NCBI GenBank assembly: GCA_030765045.1
Contig: CM060968.1
Location: 113,758,511 to 113,822,510 of the forward strand
Direction: 5' to 3'
From: Tenodera sinensis
Taxonomy: Eukaryota; Arthropoda; Insecta; Mantodea; Mantidae
Length of the DNA stretch: 64,000 nt
In this document: positions 25,975 through 39,750 of the stretch, one piece after another
Position numbering within the stretch: the first letter of the stretch is position 1
Layout of the letters: every line of letters begins with the position of its first letter
Translations under genes and position numbers: made by a program
The notes under the pieces: generated by a model
The model's database searches: none
Told to the model about the DNA's origin: nothing
What the model saw: only the letters and a program-made list of their open reading frames with translations

Positions 25975-28285
25975 CTTACACTTACTGCTACCTGGTGGCC
26001 AGTAGTTTAGAATCATTGTGTTGATCTGTCAAAAGATATTAACTTATATAAAAGCCTTCGACATTATATATTTTCTCAGAGAAGACCAACTGTTCTGATT
26101 AAAGTGCTTTAATATCTAAAGTACTTTCATGGAACTGAAATAAAGCCTCGGAAGTCCATTTTATTATGAATAAGATTTCATGGGTCACAAGAACTTAAAC
26201 TAATTTATGATTTTGTAATGAAGAAGAGCCTTTAGAGGTCCCTACCCAATATTAAGGTGTTATATGCGTATATCCTTTGGAGCTCGTATCCTTTTTACAA
26301 GTTTTATTTAACTTGCAACGTTTGCATCTTTTTTCGGATCTAATATGGCAACTGAACTTTAAAGCAGTTATCTTCAACTGATTGTGCTGAAATGTTCCAT
26401 GCAAATTTGGTTTGGATGGCAATGCAAGTTTACCTATGTGATATCATTCTAAATCCAACATGGCGGTCGTTATTTCATATGCACTACCATGATACAATTA
26501 TCAAATGAAAGAATTTGCCAAGAAGAATACGCAGAAAATTAAAAAACGTGGAGCGATAACTAAAAATATATTAATAGAAAAAGAAACTTTGAAAGCAAGC
26601 ATTTTAGTTAACTGCTCCAAAGAGCCAAATAAACTTTAAATTAAATGAAGTCCATAATTTTGTACATGGCACAATTTATTATATAAAAGCTTCTCGCGAG
26701 ATTTTCCTGTGTAGATAAACAAGAATGCAATATGTAATTTGATCTTGATATAAGTAATTCTAATTTTGTTTAACAAAATAAATAAATCTGGTGACAAGCG
26801 TTTATACCATAAATTGTGTAATGCAATAAATTGATGGATTTGATTTAATTTTAAGTTTATTTCCTTCGTATTAGAGCATTTAAATAAAAGCTTGTTTTTA
26901 ATTTTTTTTTTTTTTGCTAGTAATTTATTCCTGGTCGTCTTCCATTGTTTTGTTTGGTTTCTTCTGTGGTGACATCTTGCACTAGGTGCATTCTGCTGGT
27001 CTTCTGAATCATCCGTGTAGAGTACATTTAATGATGTATTGTAGATTTTTGACAGCAAAACCAGCTTATGTGTACTGATAAATCGAAGTTGAAACAACTT
27101 TCACATACGTTTATTATGCGACGAAAGTATCATGGCAGTGATTGAGATGCAAATATACTTTATGAAAGGAGCTGTAGCGAGTTTCATAATATTCTTACTT
27201 GTTGTGTTAATATGCTGCGCTGCATGTTATTGTCAGTGGTGTCCGACATTTTAATAATGTATCTTTATTCGATTGTACATCTGTGGCACAGACAGAGGGA
27301 GAGGGGGGGGGGGGAATAAATTAGCCATATGTGGAACGCCAATTTTGTCTAAGTTCTAAACGGCACAATGCCTTCTTTACACCATCCGCGATACAGTTGT
27401 GTAGCGGCAGCAACAAGTTGTCACTAATTCCAAATCGTAATATTGCTAATGATCAATCAAGGCACATTGCCGTGTAGGACTTGCACAAATTTGGTGTTCC
27501 AGACATGAATCATTTTCTCCCCCATGGAAGTGCATAAAAGTACATACGCGCCTTCAATTGCGAAATCATTGATTTTATGGTTAGTTTGGTCTAGACACAA
27601 TGATTCACAGCGTATATATGCTACAACACAATATTAACACTAACTGTGAAATGAACAATAGCTTTATTTCATATATGGGAGTCAATAGTTTCGTTTTCGG
27701 CTGCGTGGGAATGTGAGCAGACGCCAAATTGTAATTGCCATATTCGGATCTTTTGATTGGTGGTTAGCAGTGTCGTTAGGTGAATATGAGGTGGCGTATA
27801 AGTGCTACACTGTGGCTGGCCATTAGCTCGTTGGTATAAAACGTAATTTGGAATATCCTGCAACACTTAAAATATAACTCTGGTTTCTCACTTATACCAA
27901 AATGCAAACAATTGTCTTTATTCCTTTAAAATAATTACATACACGGTGTAAATAAAATAACATTTTAACACTCATAGAAAAATATCTATCAATGTGCCCA
28001 TGCAATAAATAACTTATTGGCTACTTTATCGATTTTTCAAGCCCTTTATTTTGCTTATAAAGTGATACGAGTTTAATTCCTGGTTTCTATATGTCTTATG
28101 CAGACAAAACAGAGGTATCGTAGTGGTGTCTAGACTTATGCATTCACTATTTGAATATCTTAATTTACGTGGTGGTCAATATTTCCCCTTCAAAATTAAA
28201 ATATTCATTTGGATTGCTATGTTCAAAGGTCTACAAGTCTAAAGCCTGGTATTTTATTTTTATTCTTAAGTGTACACCGAAGTAA
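25975..28285. other. No gene recognised
   Basis: Includes a 153-codon minus-strand frame (26636-27097) that is Lys/Ile/Leu-rich, with low-complexity composition and no domain. I treat it as chance. Confidence 0.5.
27303..27314. repeat. G run
   Basis: Twelve G after GAGGGAGA-like purines, a possible quadruplex-forming site. Confidence 0.7.
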
Positions 28286-28289
28286 AAAA

Positions 28290-28690
28290 TGTGATTTTCT
28301 GCACTGGCATTTCCAGTAAGTAAACAAGTGTGTGTACCAAATTTAATTGCAATATCTCATCAAATTCTTGATGTATTAATTCACATCAGTTTTATTGGGT
28401 ATAAACAAAATATATCTCCTCAAAAATTTTGAACAGTAAAGTAGACTTTTTAAAATTATACCTTTGTACCCAATTAAAGGATGTAGATTTTCATATAATG
28501 AATAGTTTTTCTTAAAACTCTTTTTAATACCGCAAAGTTAGTGTCATAAAACAGCGCATTATTATATTAATTATTTTTAAAACAACATAACCAATATCAA
28601 AATTCTAATCTAACATTTTAGAGCTCATATTCTGAACTATAGTAGTCAAATTTTTGGTTCTCTAGCCAGATTTTTCTGAGGGATTACAAT
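28290..28690 (+). repeat. R2 repeat, copy 1
   Basis: Shared with 44880-45240: TCATAAAACAGCGCATTATT, AACCAATATCAAAATTCTAA and CATATTCTGAACTA occur in the same order. Unclassified, no coding capacity seen. Confidence 0.6.
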
Positions 28691-29240
28691 TTGTCACCAA
28701 AATAATCAAGTAATGTTTTTATCACATAAAATTTAATTTAGCTGTTTTGAATAGTTCCTAAGTTAACGGTTTATTTATACCAGAAAATTGTATTCAAAGC
28801 GAAAGTGAAGAGGTCATCTATTTGAACAGTAAAAACCAATATTAATTGAGCACACAGAACATTCAAAACAGCAGTGCTCATTTCTAAACCACAATTTCCT
28901 TACAAAAATGGGGTAAAGTGTGTTCCCTACTATAGGACTTTAAAACATGTGGTAACCCGTTCCACGAGCTTCCTCCACTGTGCGAGAGAACTGGGAGTGG
29001 CCGAGAAAATTGTATCGTCAGGACACTGAAACCCTTACCAAACACCGGAATGTTTCTATGTTTAAGAGCAGGTCAGCATTTCGATTATCTACTTCAAGAT
29101 AAGAATTTTAGTGTGACTCTTGGTTCTCTCGCGCTGTGAAGAGGTCGCGGAACTGGTTAGCATATGTTGTAAAGGCGATTTTTCTTTTGTAGTGCGGAAT
29201 TCACAGTACAAAATAAGTTAGAGTATAATTTTGAAAAGTA

Positions 29241-30230
29241 CAGGGTCTTTCACAAGTAACTGAATAATTTAAAAATTAACCGATTTAATTATTTTGGATC
29301 TGTTGTACATATTTATTAATAAAAACACTTCCCTGTGCTGAAAAGTCAATTCAGATCCTAATGCTTCCACCAAAGCCCATTAGAGAGCGTTTTTGTTCAA
29401 TGAGATTCGCTACTTTGTAAATGCCTTGCTACTTTTTAAGAGTGGAATGAAGAAACAAGATGCACAATTGGATTAACTTTACTGCAACGGAGAAAAATTT
29501 CTGCCTGATTTGAGATCAGCAAATCTGTGACTGAATTCCGAGGACAGTTTGGTACAACATGCCAGGTACCTAACAGCAAGATCATCTTTTCAGTTGGCGA
29601 AAAGTTTCAGTGATCAGGACCCATAAAAGAAAAGAGAAGATCAAATCGGCGTCTCTCTGCAATATGTGAAGAAAACATAGCGAATGTCCACGATGTTTTC
29701 ATTAACAGTCCAAAAATGAACCTTGGGAGCTGCTCAGGAATTGAACGTTTCTCCTACTTTTGTATGTCATACTTTGTGGAAAACGTTAAATTTCCTGGCA
29801 TATTGGACATAAATCTTGATGGCTCAATTTCATGGCCTCCGCAATATCCCGATCTAACTCCCTTACACTTTCCTATGGGGGTTCATTAAGGACAGAGTGT
29901 ATACAACTAAACCAGGCACTATCTGTGAAATGGACGGAATTTTAACTAGAGTACAGATGGTCACTCCTGGTATGTTCTCCGATGAGATGGAACGTCGCCT
30001 GCTTTTGTGCATTGTTCAGGGGGGTAGGCACATTGAAAGTTGTGGACATTGATTCCAATTGCTACCTATGTGGTTTATGTTACAGTATGTTACCTTGAAC
30101 TAACATTTATGCAAATGTACTATGTATGGCACCGGGAAATGCTTTTACTAACAGTTATGTGCAATAAATCCAAAAACAATTAAAATCGCTTAGTTTTTCG
30201 AATATTCAGTAACTTATGAAATACCATGTG
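29241..30230 (+). mobile_element. Internally deleted Tc1/mariner-like element with about 95-bp inverted ends
   Basis: The left end (from CAGGGTCTTTCACAAG, then a long AT-rich stretch to about 29340) is mirrored by the right end read in reverse (about 30130-30230), with roughly three quarters of positions matching. Both ends abut TA or a near TA. Inside, broken frames on the plus strand resemble an insect transposase with a DUF4817-type N-terminus (about 29460-29700), then a catalytic-domain tail WPPQYPDLTPLHF near 29835 and further decayed codons to about 30050. The middle of the catalytic domain is missing, so this is a non-autonomous deletion derivative. Confidence 0.72.
29440..30050 (+). 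pseudogene. Transposase remnant inside the 29.2-30.2 kb element
   Basis: Translated pieces in shifting frames: a WIKFTATEK-like start, a stretch corresponding to the region ahead of the first catalytic Asp, then ISWPPQYPDLTPLHF followed by a GVH-stop where intact relatives continue with a Trp-Gly-Tyr and Lys-Asp-Arg-Val-Tyr motif. The DNA after the stop still shows that Lys-Asp-Arg-Val-Tyr motif in a neighbouring frame. At least five frame breaks are visible. Confidence 0.65.
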
Positions 30231-31386
30231 TACTTAATTGAAGATCTAAATACGTCATCTCATGGGAAATTTTCGCCGTTTAACCTCCCCTTAACTATAG
30301 TGCAAAATAAATAAAAGCATACATATGAAGCTCAGTGCTTTTAAATACATGAATTCGAAGTGATTGCATAGACCTTTGCTACGTGGTATTTCATTTTCTT
30401 CTTTTTGTGTTTTTTTGTTTTCTTTAGAGTACTATGTACTATTTATAACTCAACATCGATTATTCGTTAGATACAAGGAAATGACTAGTAATCGGGAATT
30501 AATTCCAGCTTACGTAACCTTATTGTCCCTCCACCATTTTGGCACAAGTGTCTAACATTAGCCCAAATGCGTTTTAAAAGCACTACTTGAATTTTCTACT
30601 ACCTTTGGCATTGTGAGCGAGTATTTTAACATAAAAGACCCAAAGGTTTATAGTGACGTTTATAGCCCTTGAATATGCCAGACAACGATAAATCAACTTA
30701 TATCATTGTACAAGTGCAAAATAATGGCACAAAGTCTAAACGTACAACTCCAGTATACTTAAAGCTTAAAAACATTGAATAAAAACAGTTTAGGAAGAAG
30801 TTATGTTGGCAGTAATTTCTTTATGCAACCTGGGAATATATCACAGTATAAAGTATACGTACATTTCTTAGTTATGCAGTTAGGCACATCATTAAAGCAG
30901 AATTGATTACTTCTGAAAGCAGGTCAATTCGAAAACATCTGCAAGAAATGTCGAATACATTTTGGTAACAAGAAAATGATATAACTTTGTCGGTCTCTAA
31001 AACGAATGTAAATCATAATTAAATAGGATTTTTTCTTTACAGCTAACAAATGTAATTTTAGAATAAATCTATACAGCTTCAAATTTGTAGCAGTAATTTG
31101 AAACAAAAAATACCGTTGTCATAAAGCTTTTAAATTATAAGTTATATTGCATAATGTTTACGTTTTAAACAGACTTTATAAGCACAAACAGAGAAGCTTA
31201 ATAATTTATTTTTAAGATGAAGATGCTTAAAAGTGCAACGTTGGAGTATGTGCAGCAAGAATTCCTGACTTTCTTAAACAAAAAATATGTCCAGAATATT
31301 AAAGTTATATATTTAGTAATTGATTTAGCACCCAGAGTATTACAAAAGAACTTCAGTGCTTCACATGCTCGTTAAGAATACAATAA
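30231..31386. other. Downstream intergenic DNA
   Basis: AT-rich. No element recognised. Confidence 0.5.
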
Positions 31387-31392
31387 TTTATT
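31387..31392 (-). terminator. Poly(A) signal AATAAA of the split gene
   Basis: AATAAA on the minus strand lies 32 bases after the stop codon at 31424. This would give an unusually short 3' untranslated region. A later signal may also be used. Confidence 0.55.
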
Positions 31393-31423
31393 GCATCGCC
31401 TTCTGCATTAGGAACTCTAGTTT

Positions 31424-31556
31424 TTAATTCGATCTTGTTTTGATGGGCTTGATGGTCTTGATGGCCGGTGGAGGGATCTTGGTGAATCCTGCGGCGTCGA
31501 ACACGGGAAGCATGTCACGAATTCTTTGACCGGAAGTCGTGACCACATCGAACACC
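31424..31556 (-). CDS. Exon 4 (terminal coding), residues 308-351 and stop
   Basis: The acceptor GTTTACAG precedes GGTGTTCG. The single base G completes the split Arg codon and the frame then reads VFDVVTTSGQRIRD and DAAGFTKIPPPAIK, ending KTRSN and TAA. Phase, codon use and the following poly(A) signal support a true terminal exon, although it is only 133 bases long and would be missed by ORF length alone. Confidence 0.8.
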
Positions 31557-34500
31557 CTGTAAACAACAGCAGAGTCACCCCAAGGCTTCCTTACAAATAA
31601 TGAGCTTCAAGCCACCGCAATGTGTGTATGTATTTCTGTAATGTGCAGCTATGACATAATCAATACTTCCCTCAACTGTTTTGAAACGAGCTCCAACGAA
31701 TTTAAATAGTTTTTAGCTGAGTTTGACATTAATCTTATTTAAATGTATTAGTCGCTTACAAATGCGATTAGGAATGTAATTGACAGGCATTGCATGTAAA
31801 ATAAAATTCCCACGTTTATGACGTCATTTTAGTAGTGTGTTTGGAAAAGTTAAAAACTCAAATATATGCGACATACACTGACAAGGGACATGTATCCTGT
31901 AGCTTCACATGAATTAACATGCAAGTCATAAACTACTAGTAATTAGTATGTGGAGTACTGTCCTAAATAAAAATTCTGTTTATAGTACTTATACATTTTA
32001 CCTTAGTTATTACTTACCAATTTAGAAGCTTCACTGGGCATTGTAGCGTCTTTATTACATATGCTACTTTACCTGCTGTTAATCCACACTTTCTTTCCCG
32101 CAGAAGTCATCAGGAGCCGCTAAAATCCTCATTCCGCAAACACTCTTGGGTTTCAAGAGCCGTGAAATGCCTTGCTGCTTTATTTTCTCTGTATATGATG
32201 TTAAGATTCTTGTGATGTGATTTCTAGGACTTCCGTAACGTTTATTAATGTTGCCAGAAGTTTCAAGTGTTACCATAACAAACGTTAAAATATTAAATAT
32301 TAAATTAACTTCGACTTGTTGATATTTAGTGCGGAATTTACTGGGTATTCTCGTAGCAAATTCATCTTTAGTGAAAACTAGAAGCAAAATTGATTCCAGT
32401 GTAGGGGTGTTTTGTTTACAAACGCAAGATTAACCAGTGGCACTTGGCTTTCGTGCTTGGTTAGTTGTCCACAACTAAATGGGAACAATAATATATACTT
32501 TCTACTTGTGCGCTGAAGTTGAATTTGAAATATTTGCGTTTTAATGTAGCAGGATTGCTGAAATAATTGCTTAGGCTTTAACGGCCGGCGTTAATCCAAT
32601 AGTTTTCAGATTAGTAGGCCGTGGTCCAGTCGATGAATTATCTGACGCTTTGCCCAAGACTGCGTTGCCCAATGGATTGTCTGACGAAACGTCTGATAAT
32701 TCGACTGGACCACGGCCTACAAACCCGAAAACTACTATACACTGGCTGAAGTAATTTTTTTCAAAACTATGAGGTTAGTTGATTCCCTCTGAACAACAAG
32801 GGAAGCATATGAGAAATTTAATTCCCATGTCATCTATACAAGAATACCTGTGAATTCCATGGCCTTTTGCGCAGGTGTCTCTGAGGTTGGATATTTAGTT
32901 TTGTAACGGACACATTATTTCAAACCGTTTAGAACAATTCAAAAGCTGCAATTTGAACTATAAACTGAAGTAAAATTGCCCACCAACATCCGTTATCTTA
33001 TTAGTTTGATGGTGGGTAGAAAATATTTCAAAAGTGTAATTATTCGTTATTTCCCTTGTAGGTTATTTGGTAATGTTTATGAAATTAGCCATAAAGTATT
33101 AAATGACATTCTGAAGGAATTTGAAAGAACAAACAATTATGAATCTTTGATGGAAAAAAGGATTGTGAAAATAACTTAATTCTTTACTGATCAAATAGTT
33201 AAATCGGATAAGAAATGGTTTGCTGCTAACTAGGACCAAGGATTCACAAAGTAATGTACTGTGACTCATAGCCACGGTTGTTTACATTTTGTGCGACGCA
33301 TCTAATGCTTTGTACGTAGACAACCTGCATGTGAATTCCGCAGCGTGATTATTAAACAATTTCCACAGCATATATATTTTGTTGCAGTGCTTAGTTCCAT
33401 GCTAATAAGGGCAATAAAATAAAAAAATATCAAATTCCTTTTCTATTTATTCAACTACATGACAGGTTAATTTTAAATGTTTCTTAAAAGTTACCTCGAT
33501 AAAATTGGTGTAAAAATAAATACATGTAAATAAATTCAAATAACTACATCCCTTATTTTATTTTAACTGTAACTAGGAAAAGGAACATTTCTGAGCAACT
33601 ATGGCCAAATCAACAGTTTGAACTCATTTAAAGGTAAGCTTACACACAGATTCTTCAGACTAGTTCATTTATTACTAATTAACTTCTTAGCAATAACACA
33701 GATTAAATCATATACAAGTCAGCTAATAATTGTTTTAAGCGAACCTTTGTCTAACTGTGTGCTAAGTATAGTTTAATAATATAGTGAGTCGACTAGATTA
33801 AATATAAATATGCTGTGAAAAGCAGTCTGAAGTTAAATAGATTTAAAGCTTTATTCCATCTATTACACTTTGGTATGGAATACAACCACAGTTGATACCA
33901 TTCCCTTCTTACTTATATATACATTGGGTGTAAAACTTCAGCTCAAATTTTCGGGTAGTCCTCTCATCGAGCTAGAAAAAATACATAATTGCCCAGAAAT
34001 AAACGATAGTTTTAGTGGAAGTGAACAACTCTCCTATCGGCCATAAAGAAAATTACTTACAATGGCGGAGCTTACAACGGTGACAACTGGGAAAATTGAA
34101 ATTTAAGCTTCTGAGGAGAGAGATATAGGTAAGAATCATAACATAGAGTTATGTCAAATGTGTCTGATTATAAGAATGGAGGCTACTAGAGGAAACCATA
34201 ACCTGGTTTGTGACAAATATGCTTAAGCAAAAAATACAAATTAGAAATCCGGACTGTTTGTTCTTTAAATTAAGTAAAAGGCTACATTTGTTGCAGCGTG
34301 TGGGTGTGTGTCAAGGTATTAAGTGTTGTTAAAATACATCAAAAGTAATATGCATCTCAGAGCTCCTTTAAACAGAGGTGTAAAAATGGAGAGTCGAAGT
34401 AAAATTTGTTAGTTACAGTCCAAGGTAAGTACAACATATTGATGCTCGTGTAGTAGATGTTCATAGAATTTTCCATCGATCAGATTTAGATCGCTGTCTA

Positions 34501-37500
34501 TTCGCATGAAAAAATATAGTAAAATTACAGTCAACCTTTTATCTTGTACTTCTCTATCTTTAGATTATTTTTGTTCAAAGAAATGTTGGGTTTACCAAAA
34601 ATGGATCATAGACGATCGTTTGCAGTCATTTTTCTGTGCAGTATTATATGTGAATATTAAAGATCCATCTGGAACTTAAATTCTAGGAATTTGCTCTACC
34701 TTTTGTTATGTGTAGATTTTGAGCCAGTGATTTGGGAAAACGTTTCAGCCAGAAAAAGTATTAAAGTAGTGTGCTATTGAAGTAAAGAAATATTCACGAT
34801 GAAAAATGGCTGATAGGCATTGATTTAAGGTGTAGTTTTGACTTGGAATATTTTGTAAATTCCTTTGAAAGTGAAAACTTTTTATTTTTGTGTCAAAATG
34901 TACTTGGGTCTAACAATTTTCACCGTGTGACTGAAATAAAACAACTTTTACGACTAAAATACGGGATATTTAAAATCACCATCAAGTTTAACGGTTTAGG
35001 TATTTCTACTGAAGTGAAAAAGCGAATTAAAACAAGGCGTTAACGCCTCATTTCACCCCGAGCGATATTTCCAGCGTTCCACATCAGTAAATCAAAAGGG
35101 AGTTAATTATAATTGACAGTACATTTGACGTGCTTTTCATTCAAAGTAATGTGCACGAGGTATCAAACATCGATGAGATATCTCCCAGTCAGCTTGGGAG
35201 ATCCAATAAAGCAACGGGTGGTATATTCAACGATAATAAAGACCTTGTAAAAATTACAATATCTCAAACGTACTATTATTGTTTTATAGCTGTGGGGCAT
35301 GCAATAAGAGATTGCTCTATAAAACTGTTTTGTACACATCAGAAAAACAAGGTTGCTAAGACAAATTGTCAACATGAGGCGGTTTATGCGCGTGAAACAC
35401 GCAACTTGGAGCTATATACACTTTATTGGATAACAAAATGCACCTTGTGTGCAATAATATAACATTCAATTTTAAAGGAATGATCATATATTTATACTAG
35501 CTCACTGATAATTATGCATTTTTAATGAATCTGTGAATCATCATTACAGAGGAAATTCTTACAGAAACGATCTGAAAGCAGACATCAAGGCCAGTGCTTC
35601 AAATGGCAGCATTTTCGACTTATGTTGAAAGTTAATTTTAGTTACACATTCTTGCACTTTAAGAGTATTAAAATTTTAGAGGGAGAAGGTACCTTATACC
35701 TTTACCATGTTAAATTATTTTTGTTATGAAAATTTTCAAAAAGCTTTTTGCATGGAATATCATCCTACAAAATATTTTTAGATTGATATCTCGACAGCTA
35801 TGTTCAAATATTTAATTATAAATATATTTACCCCCTTTAAAGGTAAATTGAGTCATATTGACTTTAATAATTAGAATTAAAGTTGAAATTTGCTCATATC
35901 TACTTACATCTTATTCTGCATTGTAAACATAAAATCCTGAAGGGAAATGGTGTATAGCAGTGATGTCCAACCTTGTATCTACTGACGTCACCTTGTCGCT
36001 CTACCCCACTTCTTTGATACTGTGCCTGAAGCATTTCCCGTTCACTCATACAGGTAACTAAGCATTAAAGAGGGTTTTTGAGTCCCATGAATGCGTTATA
36101 GCTCGGTAAAAAGTAGGTTAACAGGCTATTTTGCCCTCCCTTGTTTTGCATAAGTTTGGATACCATTGGTTTAAACCCTATAATAAAGGGAAGAAAAATT
36201 GAGCAATTTTCGATCTAATTACTGGCACGTTTTCAAACAGTCCGAAGTCTAAGGTAAGATGTGTGAATAATATTTATATTGCTCATGTCAAAAGAATCCT
36301 CTTTAACAAGTCTATTCCCAACAATACAATATCAATGTACAACTATCTTTTGCACGTTCTTTCAAACATACCGTAAAACTGCACAACTTTTCACCACTTT
36401 TCATGGATTTTAACAATGTCTTTAAAGAAAATTTAGATACACCTTCGGAAAAACTGAACGTTATTCCTATATATTTATAGTATCTCACGTTTTAGCACTA
36501 ATTTATTCATTTGAGACATACAATAAGAGAAAAAACAGCTTGAAGGTGGTGCAAAGTTGTCTATCAGTGTAGGACATTTTTGCACCACAGGCCTTTTTCC
36601 ATGTATATTCCTATAAAAACACCATTTGGTGTAAAGTTACACTACTATAATTCAAACTACATATCTAAAAATAAAATGTTACGTCCCACAAGTCCAACGT
36701 GATTAAACGAGCGCTGATGGAACCTACCGAAGTTGCCTGGAATAACAGAGCAGATAACCTCGATAGTTGCATGTGTTATCACATTTTAATTTAATTTCTT
36801 TTATACTGATATGCACAAAGCTTTGCTCAGAAAAGAGTAAAAGATCTTACTGATAAAAGGTAATCGGTATGTTCCATCCTCCTAGTGGTACGGTTGATAA
36901 ATATTAATGTTCACACTCTTTGAATAAACTTCATCTCAAAATATCGGCTATGGGTGTTGCGTCGGAAGTTAGTATGTTATAAACCCTCACACTATGCAAC
37001 AGCGCACAACCTGAATTTTTTAAAATATTGAAGGTACCTTCTGGTCCCAATATCTTATGTAGAACAATATTTAATTATAAAAATACTTAGTTAATTCGTT
37101 GGCAACAGAAAGCTGAACCACATTTGACTAGGAAATACTATACAAGAGCTATAGAATAACACTAGCTAACTAAATAGGTTAAACAAATGGATAATTATAC
37201 CTGAGACTGATGTGCGCATTAACTGTGGTGAAAGGGCCACGGGCCCTTCGTATATATGTAGTGGTACTGTGCCTATGTATACCAGTAAGTAGAAAAAGCA
37301 CGTTTGCAGCAGGATTCCTAAAGTGGAAAAATGTTATATGACTTTTCATCAGAGTTATAGGATTCGATTGCGGCAGTTGGAAAACAAACATAAGTACCAC
37401 GAGTTCCATCTATAGTCGGGACGTACAAAGAACGTTAAAGAAAATCTTCGGCGGATTTTGTATCGTGTTCTGGGGCCCTTTCAGGTGTGAGCTGCACTGC

Positions 37501-39714
37501 TAACCTGACGTTCAAGCTTTCCCGTTAGATTTTGAGCCCTTCAAAGGCGTGACGTGCACTAACCGATAAGATATGGCTACCAATCATAAGAGGTCTGCAT
37601 GATAAACTGAGTGCGCCCACTCCACCTCTCTCTTTTAGACAATAGATTGAGAATTTAAACATGTATTTTGTTTCTATGCCATTTTCTATGCTTTGTTTTG
37701 ATTATTGGTTAAGGTTATCTAGCAAAAGGAGTGGCACCTACTTGCACCGTGACCTAACGCAACCAATGAAATGGTGCATCCTGTTCATCCTGTAAAGACT
37801 AGATTTTCTTTATTGTGCTGCTTACAAGTGAAAAATTATAAAATTGAATAGCATTACATTATTCTTAATTAGTTCACTAAATGTCTACCAGAAAAGTCAC
37901 ACTTGAACAAAGTGTTTTTATGTACGATACATACGTTAAAACTGAATTATATATTATTGGAGAACTGAGGAGAATTTTCATCTTTTTAGTCCTGAAGATG
38001 GCCATGGAGTATACAATGGCCGAAAGCTCGACCTTCTTCAATTTAACACGGCTGATCACCCGTGAAGAATTGATCACTAACGTTCGCCGTGAAAGCTTCA
38101 AATCTTACATATATATTACGAGCGCGAATGACTTGTTTCCGTTTTCTGATTTATCTTCCGAGGTTGAGTACAGATAAGGCGGATTGCACCAGTGTCAGGA
38201 TTGAAGTTATTCTGAATTGCTGGGACATATCATTGCCCTGATCTGGTGGCACATTGGTTCTCTCCTTCATCCCAAGTGTCACGTTGGAAGTACTACGTCT
38301 TTAAGTGCTGTGTGGGCCTGCAGTCCAAATGTGAACTAAAACAGTAGTTGGTAAGATTTACCAAAAGAGATTTGTAGTTTAGAATTTGAATAATGTAACA
38401 CCATGAGTAAAACCGTTACGGTCAGCATAAGATCTCCCTCATGTGTCCTCAAAACCAGTGAAATCAGCTGCAAACGAGCTGCCTTGTTGACACACGAGAA
38501 GTAATTCCCTCAAAATGAATGCAAACGTGCTTCCTCTATGTGTAATAGTTCTGTTTGTTACCTGCAAGTTGGTGCTTGTAATGGCAGCTCTTGGTGATCT
38601 TGTCCTGTATAAAATTGTGAAGTTGTTACCTGTTTTGTGTGTTGACTTGAGGCGTTCGTCTGTACTGGAGTTCTGATGTCTCATATTAAGTATTATTACC
38701 TGGCAACAAGCTTTATAGGAACAAAAGGTCTTATACTTGTAAATTGTGCACTTAGGTAAGATTTTCAGGTGTTAGTGTTGTTAAGAGTTAAATTGTTTTG
38801 ACTTGAGCAGTGTGACATCCTTAAGCCTCCTATGTAACACATCGCAAAAACGGTTCTTGCATACAAAGATCAGATGTGCTTGCTTTTATCGTAATAATAA
38901 CATGCGGTGCTTTTCCAGTGAAAAGTGTTCTTGCCCAGCTTAGTTTTTTTTTTCTGTCAAAGGATATTAATTCAACACAATGATCCTCTATTTCACTACG
39001 TTATCATACGCAAATACTTTATCAAAACATAGGTAGATCTCTAACCCAGTATTTGGCAGCAGTTTTGATTGAACAATAAGATTATTTCCCGGGGTTATTG
39101 GCGGTGGCACTTTGCAGCGTCGAAATCCTCATCCCTACGGTCAATTAGCTCGTGAAATAATCGTATTCTTAAAGACACCGGCTGGAAAACCTTTATCCTT
39201 TTAAAGCAACAGTCTTCAAATCAACTTTCGCCCATAACATTGTTCTTTTGGTTCAAAGTGCCACGCCAACTCTGTCTCAATAATCCTCTACTACTGGAGT
39301 TAAAATTGCTATAAATTGGAATTGAACAGTGTCACAATTGTCATGCCGAGGAGATACTAAAAAGAGGACCTTATCACATCCATGTCTCAGACTGAGCTGT
39401 GATTTTTATGGTGAAAATGCATCAAAAAGAAAAGTAACTACGCCTTCGCTTTCTCTCCCATTGGTTTGCTAGAACTTTAATCGTTCTGTCTTACGCTCAA
39501 ATATCAGCAGCCTGGGACGGGGTGGTAAACTTCACCCAGTACAACTATCTGCGTGCAAGATAGCACTAAAGATAACTTAAGCCAAGACACGTAGCGAAGA
39601 GAAAATCGGCCATAATTAACTTCATATTTTTTCCAATGGTGAATGATTCCAAGAAAAATACTCGAGATAAAAATTGAAATTCTCTTATTTAGTACTTCCT
39701 AAACAGTGATATGT

Positions 39715-39750
<36 letters not shown>

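Noticed and set aside
26636..27097. 153-codon minus-strand frame
   Set aside because: Lys/Ile/Leu-rich with no domain, in AT-rich DNA, and no splice or codon-use support.
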